NCBI GenBank assembly: GCA_002393965.1 | Contig: DGSL01000019.1 | Location: 210 to 64,209 of the forward strand | Direction: 5' to 3' | Source: Bacteroidales bacterium UBA4363 | GTDB lineage: Bacteria > Bacteroidota > Bacteroidia > Bacteroidales > Paludibacteraceae | Length of the DNA: 64,000 bases | Shown: positions 43,165 to 51,830 of the stretch, one piece after another | How positions within the stretch are numbered: position 1 is the stretch's first letter | Layout of the letters: each line of letters begins with the position of its first letter | Position numbers and translations under genes: made by a program | The notes under the pieces: generated by a model | What the model was told of the DNA's origin: nothing | Databases searched by the model: none | Seen by the model: the letters and a program-made list of their open reading frames with translations, nothing else

Positions 43165-44037
43165 CTACAATACCGTTACCGTCTTGTCTATCTTTGAAAT
43201 CAAACCTCTCAATACCTTTCCAGGGCCTATCTCCGTAAACTCATCAGCTCCGTCAGCTACCATCTGTTGTACCGTTTGAGTCCAACGTACCGGAGAGGTG
43301 AGCTGAGCAATCAAATTCTGTTTGATCTCTTCCGGATCAGTGTGTGGCTTTCCATCCACGTTCTGGTAGATAGGACACGTCGGAGTATGGAACGGAGTAA
43401 CCCGGATGGCTTCTTCAAGTTCCTGACGCGCAGGCTCCATCAGAGGAGAATGGAAGGCTCCTCCTACCGTCAGTTTCAGTGCACGCTTCGCCTGCTTCTC
43501 ATTCTTCAGGATTTCACATGCCTTATCGATAGCTGTCTCATCTCCCGAGATAACCAACTGCCCCGGACAATTATAGTTGGCAGGAACTACACAACCTTCC
43601 GTAATCGCACTGCATACTTCCTCCACCGTCTCGTCAGGCAAGGCAATGATAGCTGCCATCGTACCCGGATTCTGTTCACATGCCTTCTGCATTGCATGAG
43701 CACGCTTCGACACCAAACGTAGTGCATCCTCAAAACTCAATGCACCACACGCTACCAACGATGAGAACTCTCCTAATGAATGTCCTGCTACCATGTCCGG
43801 CTGCTCTGCCTCACGTGTCAGCGCTTGTATAACCGAATCCAGGAACACTGCCGGCTGCGTCACTTTCGTTTGGCGCAGGTCCTCGTCACTGCCTGCAAAC
43901 ATCAGATCCGTAATCCGGAATCCCAACAGTTCATTCGCCTGTTCGAACAAGTTTTTTGCCTTCTCATTGGTTTCATAGAGTTCCTTGCCCATTCCAACAT
44001 ACTGAGAACCCTGTCCTGGAAATACAAATGCTTTCAT
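43165..44037 (-). CDS. fabD: Malonyl-CoA:ACP transacylase
   Basis: A 290-residue enzyme that loads malonate onto acyl carrier protein for fatty-acid synthesis. The nucleophile is Ser87 in the GHSLGE motif. The catalytic His is H196 in GGAFHSPLM, and the QPAVFLDS (61-68) and ANYNCPGQLVISG segments are typical. It starts 29 bp after a TACCTTTGC box on the minus strand, within a compact divergent promoter shared with mrcA. Confidence 0.97.
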   Translation of the reverse strand: MKAFVFPGQGSQYVGMGKELYETNEKAKNLFEQANELLGFRITDLMFAGSDEDLRQTKVTQPAVFLDSVIQALTREAEQPDMVAGHSLGEFSSLVACGALSFEDALRLVSKRAHAMQKACEQNPGTMAAIIALPDETVEEVCSAITEGCVVPANYNCPGQLVISGDETAIDKACEILKNEKQAKRALKLTVGGAFHSPLMEPARQELEEAIRVTPFHTPTCPIYQNVDGKPHTDPEEIKQNLIAQLTSPVRWTQTVQQMVADGADEFTEIGPGKVLRGLISKIDKTVTVL

Positions 44038-44065
44038 TTCTTATCCTTTCTTTCTTAATGAATGC

Positions 44066-44074
44066 GCAAAGGTA
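44066..44074 (-). promoter_or_regulatory. Promoter -7 box (TACCTTTGC) for fabD
   Basis: The minus strand reads TACCTTTGC, a full consensus -7 box 29 bp upstream of the fabD ATG. It is arranged back to back with the mrcA box 13 bp away, so the two promoters probably share flanking DNA. Confidence 0.6.
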
Positions 44075-44086
44075 AGAAATTATCTG

Positions 44087-44094
44087 TATCTTTG
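44087..44094 (+). promoter_or_regulatory. Promoter -7 box (TATCTTTG) for the penicillin-binding protein gene
   Basis: TATCTTTG on the plus strand, 47 bp before the mrcA ATG at 44141. The -33 element would overlap the fabD -7 box, so use of the two promoters may be mutually exclusive. Confidence 0.55.
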
Positions 44095-44140
44095 TTTTTA
44101 TTTCTGACCTCTGTCATTCTGAATACCGATTTCTAAAAAA

Positions 44141-46510
44141 ATGAACAGGAAAAAAGCAGATCTCTCCGGACGGGTTCGCAAATGGATGTGGACTCTCTTT
44201 TTCGGCATCATTCTCTCCATCGTTATTGTTTTCGCACTCATCGCTGTAGGTGTCATCGGATACATGCCTCCTATCGAGGAACTCCAGAATCCTAAAAACC
44301 AGTTCGCTACGGAAATCTACTCCTCCGATATGCAACTTATCGGACGGTTCTGGAAAGAAGCTAACCGTGTCAATGTCAACTACTCCGACATTTCTCCGAA
44401 CATGATCAATGCGCTCATCGCTACCGAAGACGCACGCTTCGAATCACACTCCGGTATCGACGCATGGGCTCTTGGACGAGCACTTATTCTCCGCGGTCTC
44501 CTCTTTCAAAAGAGCGCCGGTGGAGGTTCCACCATCACCCAACAACTTGCTAAACAGATATGGTCGCCCCAAGCAGAATCCTTCATCCAACGACTTCTGC
44601 AAAAACCCATTGAATGGACCATCGCAGTCAAACTGGAGAAGTACTACACCAAAGAGGAAATCATCACCATGTACCTTAACCAGTTCGATTTCCTCTACAA
44701 TGCCGTTGGCATTAAGAGTGCGGCACAGGTTTATTTCAACACTACACCCGAAGCACTCACCGTGGAACAGGCAGCCGTACTTGTCGGAATGTGTAAGAAC
44801 CCTTCCTATTTCAATCCCATCCTGCACCCAGAACGTGCTCTTGGACGTCGCAACGTCGTCCTCCAACAGATGGTCAAGGCCGACTATCTCTCCGAAGCCG
44901 ATTTTGACTCCATCTCACGTATTCCTCTCGATACGCACCTTCAAATCATAGACCACAAATCAGGGCCGGCTCCTTACTTCCGGGAGAATCTGCGACGCAT
45001 GCTGACTGCTCCGGAACCAGAACGTGGCAACTATGCCGACTGGCAATATCAGGAATACCACGATGACTCCCTTGCCTGGGCAACCAACCCCCTCTATGGA
45101 TTCTGTGAGAAAACACGCAAACCAGATGGTTCCAAATACAATATCTATACCGACGGTTTGCGTATCTATACCACCATCGACTCGCGCATGCAGTCTTATG
45201 CCGAAGAGGCAGTCAACACCCACATGCGTGAACTGCAAAAAGCATTCTTCCGCGAAAAGAGAGGGAAGAAGAAAGCCCCATACTCCAACATGCTCTCCGA
45301 TGAGCAGATACGCCAATCTCTCGAAAGAGCAATGAAACAATCGGATCGCTACCGTGCCATGAAAAAAGAAGGAGCCTCTGACTCGGAAATCCGCGAGGCA
45401 TTCCGAACCAAGACTCGTATGCGCGTCTTCTCCTACGACGGAGGAATCGACACCACTCTCACACCTATGGATTCCATCCGTTACGTCAAATCATTCCTGC
45501 GCTGCGGCTTCCTCTCCATGGACCCACACAACGGCTATATCAAAGCCTATGTCGGAGGTCCTGACTTTGCCCACTTCCAATACGACATGGTCTCCAAAGG
45601 ACGACGACAGGTCGGTTCCACCGTCAAGCCCTTCCTATACACCCTTGCCATGGAAGAAGGTATGACACCCAATGACGAAGTCATCAACCATCCCTATACG
45701 CTATATACCGCCACAGGAGCCGAATGGACTCCTCGCAACGGCTCCAAGTCTCGACTCGGTGAGTCAGTTACCCTGCGGTGGGGACTCGCCAACTCCAACA
45801 ACTGGATTTCTGCTTACCTCATGTCACTCTTCACTCCCGAAGCTCTTGTTAAACTCATGCGTTCCTTCGGTATCGAAGGACACATAGACCCTGTTGTTTC
45901 CCTTTGTCTTGGCCCTGTCGAGATCAAAGTGCTTGAGATGGTGGCAGCCTACACCACCTTTGCCAACAAAGGACTTCGTGTGACTCCTGTTTATGTCACA
46001 CGCATTGAGGATGCCAACGGCAATGTTATCTTCACTGCGAAACCCGAAATGAAGGAAATAATCAGTGAATCAACCGCCTACAAGATGATATACATGCTTA
46101 GGGCAGTTATTGACCAGGGTACCGGACGACGCATACGCTCCAAATACGGAATTACGGCTGAGATATGTGGCAAAACTGGAACAACACAGCGCAATGCCGA
46201 CGGTTGGTTCATGGGATTCACACCTTCTCTCGTCAACGGAGTCTGGGTCGGTGGTGACGAACGCGACATTCACTTCGACTCCATGGCAAACGGACAGGGA
46301 GCCTCCATGGCACTTCCTATTTGGGCTCTCTATATGAAAAAAGTGTACAGCAATCCTCAACTCGGATATTCCCAGGGTGAGAAATTTGCCATACCATCCA
46401 ACTTCCGAATCGAAAACGGCAACCTCATCGAAGTACCCGATGAAGAAGCATTCGAATCTGTGGATGGTGAAGAAGACTCCACTTGGAGCCAAATGCAAGG
46501 ATCAGAATAA
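44141..46510 (+). CDS. mrcA: Penicillin-binding protein 1A (bifunctional peptidoglycan synthase)
   Basis: A 789-residue class A PBP. A single membrane anchor (about residues 15-38) is followed by the GT51 glycosyltransferase: ATEDARFESHSGIDAW with the catalytic Glu near residue 96, and GGGSTITQQLAKQIW. The transpeptidase has SxxK (GSTVKPFLY, about 493-496), SNN near 552 and KTGTTQRNADGWFMGF near 678. It polymerises and cross-links peptidoglycan in the periplasm. The length matches Bacteroidales homologues. The 151 bp after it (46511-46661) hold no recognised feature. Confidence 0.95.
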   Translation: MNRKKADLSGRVRKWMWTLFFGIILSIVIVFALIAVGVIGYMPPIEELQNPKNQFATEIYSSDMQLIGRFWKEANRVNVNYSDISPNMINALIATEDARFESHSGIDAWALGRALILRGLLFQKSAGGGSTITQQLAKQIWSPQAESFIQRLLQKPIEWTIAVKLEKYYTKEEIITMYLNQFDFLYNAVGIKSAAQVYFNTTPEALTVEQAAVLVGMCKNPSYFNPILHPERALGRRNVVLQQMVKADYLSEADFDSISRIPLDTHLQIIDHKSGPAPYFRENLRRMLTAPEPERGNYADWQYQEYHDDSLAWATNPLYGFCEKTRKPDGSKYNIYTDGLRIYTTIDSRMQSYAEEAVNTHMRELQKAFFREKRGKKKAPYSNMLSDEQIRQSLERAMKQSDRYRAMKKEGASDSEIREAFRTKTRMRVFSYDGGIDTTLTPMDSIRYVKSFLRCGFLSMDPHNGYIKAYVGGPDFAHFQYDMVSKGRRQVGSTVKPFLYTLAMEEGMTPNDEVINHPYTLYTATGAEWTPRNGSKSRLGESVTLRWGLANSNNWISAYLMSLFTPEALVKLMRSFGIEGHIDPVVSLCLGPVEIKVLEMVAAYTTFANKGLRVTPVYVTRIEDANGNVIFTAKPEMKEIISESTAYKMIYMLRAVIDQGTGRRIRSKYGITAEICGKTGTTQRNADGWFMGFTPSLVNGVWVGGDERDIHFDSMANGQGASMALPIWALYMKKVYSNPQLGYSQGEKFAIPSNFRIENGNLIEVPDEEAFESVDGEEDSTWSQMQGSE

Positions 46511-46661
46511 CAAAGGCGAGACAACCAGAAGAATTGGCTTTTCTCTGAAATGCCAACACGGTTTCATAGACAATAAAAAGCCTGCCATTGAAAGCTTAAG
46601 ACTAAGAGGTTCCTGACCACTTACCACCCCCTTGTTTGTGTCTTGAATAAAGAAAAAACGC

Positions 46662-48755
46662 ATGCTGATTCCTGTCTTTCACACGAAACGACACATCCAC
46701 CTTCTACTGTCGTGGATTATCATGCAAGTATGTCTGCTGAATGCTGCTCCATCACTGGCACAAATTAAAACGGAACGACTGCTCGAGAACGGACGCACAG
46801 CCTTGTATTTCAACGACTACGTTCTTGCCATCCACTACTTCAATCGTTGCCTTTCCCTGCGTCCCACACAATCGTTGCCCTACTACTACCGTGCAGTGGC
46901 CAAGATTCAACTGGAGGACTATACCGGTTCCATCATCGACTGCGACTCGGCTCTCGCACATAATCCTTTCATGCCCGATGCATGGCTTGCTCGCGGATAT
47001 GCCTGCTTGCGAACTGGAATGGCAGCACAGGCTGAGAACGACCTTAATAAGGCACTCATATACGCCCCAGACAACACCAATGCCATTCTCTATCGCATTG
47101 AGGCTCTCAAGAAACAAGATAAGTACGAAGCGGCGCTCAACGACATTCGAAGACTGTTGCGACGAAAGAATCTCCCCTTTGCCAACCTCCTGCGCACTGA
47201 GCAAGCGCAAGTGTACCTCGCCATGAACGACACCTCTGCCGCCAATCTGTCACTCGACACAGCCATCTTCCACGCTCCCTCTCATCCTGACTTCTACGCT
47301 CTTAAAGCCTATATATCTCTTCTTCAGAACCAAGACTCTGTAGCTCTTTCTCTCCTGAATACTGCCATCTCACTCGGTGCTGACTATCCTGCAGTGTACG
47401 TTAACCGCGGCGTTCTCCTCCACAAGTCCTTCCGCTACCTTGACGCCTTAACCGATTACAGCCGTGCCGTCGAACTCGATCCTGACGACCGGCAGGCACG
47501 CTTCAACCGTGCCATTCTGCGGTCGGAGGTCGGAGATTTCAACAATGCTCTCCTGGACCTGAACCGATTATTGGATGACCATCCTTCCTCAACTTTCTAC
47601 GACGAAGCACGCTTTCAACGGGCGATTGTCTGCCTCCGACTCCACGACTTTAATACCGCTCTCTCCGACTTCGCCACTCTCATGGCACGCTATCCGGACT
47701 TCACGCCTGCCTACTATGGACATGCCGAAGCCTGCCAGGCTCTCGGACGAACCAGACAGGCAGACATAGACCGCTACAAGGCTATGATCATTGAGTCGCA
47801 ACCCGTTTCCGAACGTAAACGCCTAAGAGCTCAGGGAGAACCTGCCGCATCATCCGTCCCTTCCGCTCTCTCTGTCCTCACCGACTCGTGGAATAGCACA
47901 GACCCCCCTGGAGAAGGAAACGATAGAATACGAGGCAACATACAACAGGAATCGATGCATCTGATTCCGAGAAGCCCCTTTTGCATTTCCTATTATGCAC
48001 CCCTGTCTCGGGTCGAATCCGAAAGCGCATTCCGATTCCATGCTCCTGCACTGCCACCAGCCATTCGTCAATTCAATACGACTTGCGGAGAGCATCTCGT
48101 TCTCACCAATCGGGAAACGCCTACCTCTGAACACATCATCTCTCTTCATCAGCAACGCATACGAACCCTTACCTCTCCATACGCACATACATACTTCCTT
48201 CGAGCCGTCAATCATAGCATGATACTCAACCACCGAGATGCCATGAATGACCTTGACACTGCCTTCGCCAAAACCTCATCTGCCTCTGACTCCGCATTAC
48301 GTGCCGTGGTCTGCTTTCAACGTGGCTCCATCCGTCTTCGCCAGATTACGCACGACTCTCTTATTTCTTACTCTCCTTCTTATGCTACAACTTCAGCACC
48401 AGACACCCTCAACCGATGGAGAGAAAGCGACCTCATCGCCCTTGATTTCCAGCTTGCCGTTCGCTTTTCTCCTCATTTTCCACATGCTTGGTACAATCTC
48501 GGATGCCTTTTCCTTATGAAAAATCAGAACCGAAAGGCCGAAGATGCTTTTTCAAAGGCCATTGCCCTTGATGCCAATCTTGCCGACGCATGGTTCAACC
48601 GAGCGATTGCACGCCTCCGCCTCTACCGAACCTCCACAGACCAGCTCCTTCTCCGCCAAGCTCGCGAAGATCTATCCATGGCAGGTCAGCATGGCATCTA
48701 TCAATCCTACTCCATCCTCAAACAACTCGATAAATCATCCCCTTCTATCCAATAA
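46662..48755 (+). CDS. Exported tetratricopeptide-repeat protein
   Basis: A 697-residue protein with an N-terminal signal (hydrophobic LLLSWIIMQVCLLNAAPSLAQ ending near residue 34). About nine TPR units follow in residues 36-390, recognisable by W/Y-x-x-G/A and DPxx patterns (YYRAVAKIQLEDYTGSI, NRGVLLHKSFRYLDALTDYS, NLGCLFLMKNQNRKAEDAF). A less regular stretch lies near 390-540, and TPRs resume at the C-terminus. TPR solenoids bind proteins. The T9SS and gliding-related machinery of Bacteroidetes includes such proteins, but no partner can be named. A palindromic repeat begins 2 bp after the stop. Confidence 0.75.
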   Translation: MLIPVFHTKRHIHLLLSWIIMQVCLLNAAPSLAQIKTERLLENGRTALYFNDYVLAIHYFNRCLSLRPTQSLPYYYRAVAKIQLEDYTGSIIDCDSALAHNPFMPDAWLARGYACLRTGMAAQAENDLNKALIYAPDNTNAILYRIEALKKQDKYEAALNDIRRLLRRKNLPFANLLRTEQAQVYLAMNDTSAANLSLDTAIFHAPSHPDFYALKAYISLLQNQDSVALSLLNTAISLGADYPAVYVNRGVLLHKSFRYLDALTDYSRAVELDPDDRQARFNRAILRSEVGDFNNALLDLNRLLDDHPSSTFYDEARFQRAIVCLRLHDFNTALSDFATLMARYPDFTPAYYGHAEACQALGRTRQADIDRYKAMIIESQPVSERKRLRAQGEPAASSVPSALSVLTDSWNSTDPPGEGNDRIRGNIQQESMHLIPRSPFCISYYAPLSRVESESAFRFHAPALPPAIRQFNTTCGEHLVLTNRETPTSEHIISLHQQRIRTLTSPYAHTYFLRAVNHSMILNHRDAMNDLDTAFAKTSSASDSALRAVVCFQRGSIRLRQITHDSLISYSPSYATTSAPDTLNRWRESDLIALDFQLAVRFSPHFPHAWYNLGCLFLMKNQNRKAEDAFSKAIALDANLADAWFNRAIARLRLYRTSTDQLLLRQAREDLSMAGQHGIYQSYSILKQLDKSSPSIQ

Positions 48756-48756
48756 A

Positions 48757-48838
48757 GCAACCTTTTCGTTAAGCCGAAAGCAGAAGCCAAAATTATTTGG
48801 GTTATGCTGAGGCGAGAAAAGGACTATTGAAAATGAAC
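48757..48838 (+). repeat. Palindromic intergenic repeat, copy E (divergent)
   Basis: Begins GCAACCTTTTCGTTAAGCC and ends GCGAGAAAAGGACTATTGA. The interior differs from the other copies (GCAGAAGCCAAA, then ATTA, then TTTGGGTTATGC) yet keeps the same nested hairpin plan. It lies between two convergent genes. Confidence 0.8.
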
Positions 48839-48872
48839 GACAGTCACAGATTACTGCCCGAACGTCTCTTAC

Positions 48873-49442
48873 TTAGTCGTCTTCAACATCCACAGCACGA
48901 TCGGCATTTGAATAAAATGTCGGACGTTCCCTTGTCGGTTCGGAAACTTTCTGTAGTTTCGCACCCGAAACCGACTGTTGTGGTTGTACGCGCTGTTCGT
49001 CAGTGTTCTGCGTACCTTGTTCTGCAACCGTCGGTTTTCTGTTCGTATAAAAGTTCGTGAACAACTCTCCTTTTCCTTTAATCTCGGTAGTGACGATATA
49101 TTTCACACCGTTCTCACTCAAAGTGTATTCGTAGAGTTGGTTTTTTCCGCGTTTTATGGGCTTTCGTTTTCCCTTAGAGACAACCTCAGGAATACGCAGT
49201 ACATCCTCTGCAGTAATAACACCTTTATTCGTACCATAATGACCATACAAGCTGTGTTTGGTTCCGGCTCTTCCGTCATTGCCTTGACGCATGATGATGC
49301 GGCATTTCTTGCCGTCTTTGTCTGATACCGTAAAGGTCAGGTTGTCGGATTTATTGCTGGTTTCCGACGGCAGAGCGTTGTCTTGAAAAGACCATAAAAA
49401 GTAAGAAGCAGACGACACATTTCTGTCATCCGCTTCTCTCAA
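48873..49442 (-). CDS. PBECR-type (Barnase-EndoU-ColicinE5/RelE-like) nuclease-domain protein, probably a remnant
   Basis: A 189-residue protein with a TTG as the only upstream start. The centre (about residues 55-125) matches the PBECR3 nuclease domain I know from phage and ICE polyvalent proteins: KKCRIIMRQGNDG, then GTKHSLYGHYGTNKG, GVITAEDVLRIPEVV and KYIVTTEIKGKGELFTNFY. The last 60 residues are polar and low complexity. The weak start and lack of neighbours from a mobile element suggest it is the tail of a larger polyvalent protein left behind by an integrated element. It could also be a free-standing toxin without a visible antitoxin. Confidence 0.55.
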   Translation of the reverse strand: MREADDRNVSSASYFLWSFQDNALPSETSNKSDNLTFTVSDKDGKKCRIIMRQGNDGRAGTKHSLYGHYGTNKGVITAEDVLRIPEVVSKGKRKPIKRGKNQLYEYTLSENGVKYIVTTEIKGKGELFTNFYTNRKPTVAEQGTQNTDEQRVQPQQSVSGAKLQKVSEPTRERPTFYSNADRAVDVEDD

Positions 49443-49506
49443 AGTATTATTCCTGCCGTTTTATGGAATATAGATATCCTGCCTGCTTATATTAGGCAAT
49501 TCTTCA

Positions 49507-50316
49507 TTACTTCGGTTGCTTACCTATATATGCGAGGATGCCACCGTCAACATAGATAATCTGACCGTTTACGAAATTCGAGGCCTCCGATGCCAGGAAC
49601 ACCGATGTTCCCATCAGATCCTCTGGCACACCCCAACGTGCTGCAGGCGTCTTTGCAATGATGAACTGATCAAACGGATGGCGGCTGCCATCAGCCTGAC
49701 GCTCTCGCAGCGGAGCAGTTTGTGGTGTCGCAATATAGCCCGGACCTATTCCATTTACCTGAATATTATACTCTGCCCACTCGCAAGCCAAGTTTCGCGT
49801 CAGCATTTTCAGGCCTCCCTTAGCCGCCGCATAGGCGCATACCGTCTCACGACCCAGTTCCGACATCAACGAGCAGATATTGATAATCTTGCCACCGCCT
49901 TTCTTAATCATAGCTGGGGCCACCGCCTTCGACATGATAAAGGCTCCCGTAAGGTCGATATCGATAACCTGTCGGAATTCCTCTACACTCATTTCCGTTG
50001 CTGGGATACGCTTGATGATGCCGGCATTATTCACGAGAATGTCCACTGAACCACCAAAATCTTTTTCTATTTGTGGGACAAACTCATTTACCTGTTCCTC
50101 TTTCGTAATATCAAACACATAACCTTTCGCGTCGATTCCCAATGCCTTATACTCCTTCTCCGCCTCCTCAATCAGATTGGCACGACGTCCGTTGAAGGCA
50201 ATTCGGGCTCCAGCATAGGCCAACGCCTTCGCTACTGCCATTCCGATACCATAAGAGCCACCAGTCACCAGTGCCACTTTTCCTTGCAGAGAAAATTTGT
50301 TCAAGATGTTTTCCAT
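49507..50316 (-). CDS. SDR oxidoreductase (gluconate 5-dehydrogenase / KduD-like)
   Basis: A 269-residue classical SDR: cofactor motif TGGSYGIG near residue 19, NNAGI near 92, catalytic Ser in ICSLMSELG and YAAAKGG near 163, and the closing QIIYVDGGILAYIGKQP. It matches enzymes interconverting 5-keto-D-gluconate and gluconate (IdnO) or 2-keto-3-deoxygluconate intermediates (KduD). The usual neighbours (hexuronate isomerase KduI) are absent, so substrate choice is open. A GCAAATATA box on the plus strand (TATATTTGC, minus) lies 29 bp upstream. Confidence 0.88.
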   Translation of the reverse strand: MENILNKFSLQGKVALVTGGSYGIGMAVAKALAYAGARIAFNGRRANLIEEAEKEYKALGIDAKGYVFDITKEEQVNEFVPQIEKDFGGSVDILVNNAGIIKRIPATEMSVEEFRQVIDIDLTGAFIMSKAVAPAMIKKGGGKIINICSLMSELGRETVCAYAAAKGGLKMLTRNLACEWAEYNIQVNGIGPGYIATPQTAPLRERQADGSRHPFDQFIIAKTPAARWGVPEDLMGTSVFLASEASNFVNGQIIYVDGGILAYIGKQPK

Positions 50317-50344
50317 AATTTCCTTTATTTTTTAGTATTGTAAC

Positions 50345-50353
50345 GCAAATATA
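50345..50353 (-). promoter_or_regulatory. Promoter -7 box (TATATTTGC) for the SDR gene
   Basis: The minus strand reads TATATTTGC, a full-consensus -7 box. The start of transcription would be near 50337, about 20 nt before the ATG at 50316. Confidence 0.6.
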
Positions 50354-50510
50354 GTCTTTTTTTTACATCTGTGTCCATCCAACCTCTATCGGAAGTACCA
50401 GAACTACAATCCGTCCTTTTTTCCTATCATACGACACCAACCTTCATACTACTTGCATAAAGGGACACAATCCTCTGTCTATCTGTTTTTTTGATTTTAC
50501 ATAACGAATA

Positions 50511-50543
50511 TTGCACACTTTTCATAAAAGTGTGTATCTTTGC
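50511..50543 (+). promoter_or_regulatory. Promoter of pepT (TTGC ... TATCTTTGC)
   Basis: TATCTTTGC at 50535-50543, with TTGC at 50511-50514 and a 20 bp spacer, fits the Bacteroidetes consensus. The longest frame of pepT would start with a TTG inside this box, so that start is not credible. The GTG at 50561 lies about 10 nt after the expected transcription start. Confidence 0.6.
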
Positions 50544-50560
50544 ACAAAATTACGAATTCT

Positions 50561-51820
50561 GTGCAACCTTCATCAGAAATAATAAACCGTTTCTTTCGAT
50601 ATGTCAACATTGAGACAACGTCGGACGAACATACGACCAAAAGCCCTACGACAGAGGGACAACGGAATTTAGGTACTCTTCTGGCAGATGAATTGCGCAG
50701 TATCGGACTCTCCCATGTCCGTATGGATGATTACGGATATGTTTATGGCACCCTCCCTTCCAATCTGAATGACGAAACATCAGTTCCATCCATTGGATTC
50801 ATTGCTCACATGGATACGTCGCCTGACGCTCCGGGAAGCAATATCCACCCCCGAATCATCCAGAACTACGATGGTAACGACATACTTCTGAATGAGCAGA
50901 AAGAAATCGTCATGCACGTGTCGGACTTCCCTGAACTGACCCAATATAAGGGAGAAGATCTTATTGTCACGGACGGCACCACACTGCTCGGAGCAGATGA
51001 CAAAGCGGGTATTACCGAAATTGTCTCTGCCATGGAATGGCTCTGCAAAAATCCGGAGCTCAAACATGGGACGGTCTGTGTTGCCTTTACTCCAGATGAA
51101 GAAATCGGACGAGGAGCAGACCATTTCGACGTTGAGGGATTCGGGGCAGACTGGGCATATACCGTAGATGGCGGTGCGCGTGGCGAACTACAGTTCGAGA
51201 ACTTCAATGCCGCACGGGCAAGGGTCAGTATCACAGGACGCAGCGTACATCCAGGAGCTGCCAAAGGGAAAATGGTCAATGCCCTCCTTGTCGGGTCAGA
51301 CTTCATCAACACTCTTCCCGAGGACGAGACTCCGGCACAAACAGACGGATATCAGGGATTCTATCATCTTGTTTCCATGGAAGGAACGGTCGAGAGCGCA
51401 ACCATTGACCTCATCATCCGAGACCACGATGCACAACGGTTCTCACAACGCAAGGAAAGACTGCAGGAAATCGTCACGCATATCTCGCAACTGCATCCGC
51501 ATGCAGAAATTGACATAACAATAGAAGACCAATACCGCAATATGCGTGAGAAGATTGAACCCGTCATGCATGTGGTTCAAATAGCAGAGAGGGCCATGAC
51601 GGACATCGGTATTACTCCCCTCATCGTCCCCATTCGTGGCGGAACCGATGGTGCTCAACTCAGCTTTCGCCACCTTCCCTGTCCCAACCTCTTTGCGGGT
51701 GGCGAGAATTTCCACGGACGTTTTGAATATCTGCCCGTCACCTCTCTGGTAAAAGCCACTGAAACCATTCTGCAAATAATCCGTCGCACAGCGACATCGC
51801 ATACCAAGAAAAACGAATAA
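50561..51820 (+). CDS. pepT: Peptidase T (tripeptidase)
   Basis: A dinuclear zinc aminotripeptidase of the M20 family, 419 residues from the GTG at 50561. I chose this start because the next codons (QPSSEIINRFFRYVNIETTS) give the usual PepT N-terminus, and the upstream TTG lies inside the promoter. Metal-site motifs are IAHMDTSPD, LLGADDKAGITEIV, the catalytic EEIGRGADHF, and VDGGARG. The C-terminus has PIRGGTDGAQLSFRHLPCP. It releases the N-terminal residue of tripeptides in the cytoplasm. An acyl-CoA synthetase gene follows 10 bp later, so they are probably co-transcribed. Confidence 0.95.
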   Translation: MQPSSEIINRFFRYVNIETTSDEHTTKSPTTEGQRNLGTLLADELRSIGLSHVRMDDYGYVYGTLPSNLNDETSVPSIGFIAHMDTSPDAPGSNIHPRIIQNYDGNDILLNEQKEIVMHVSDFPELTQYKGEDLIVTDGTTLLGADDKAGITEIVSAMEWLCKNPELKHGTVCVAFTPDEEIGRGADHFDVEGFGADWAYTVDGGARGELQFENFNAARARVSITGRSVHPGAAKGKMVNALLVGSDFINTLPEDETPAQTDGYQGFYHLVSMEGTVESATIDLIIRDHDAQRFSQRKERLQEIVTHISQLHPHAEIDITIEDQYRNMREKIEPVMHVVQIAERAMTDIGITPLIVPIRGGTDGAQLSFRHLPCPNLFAGGENFHGRFEYLPVTSLVKATETILQIIRRTATSHTKKNE

Positions 51821-51830
51821 AAGACGAAAT

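Noticed and set aside
48757..49442. Toxin-antitoxin pair
   Set aside because: Only one protein of nuclease type is present; no small partner gene is found in the flanking 100-150 bp on either side.
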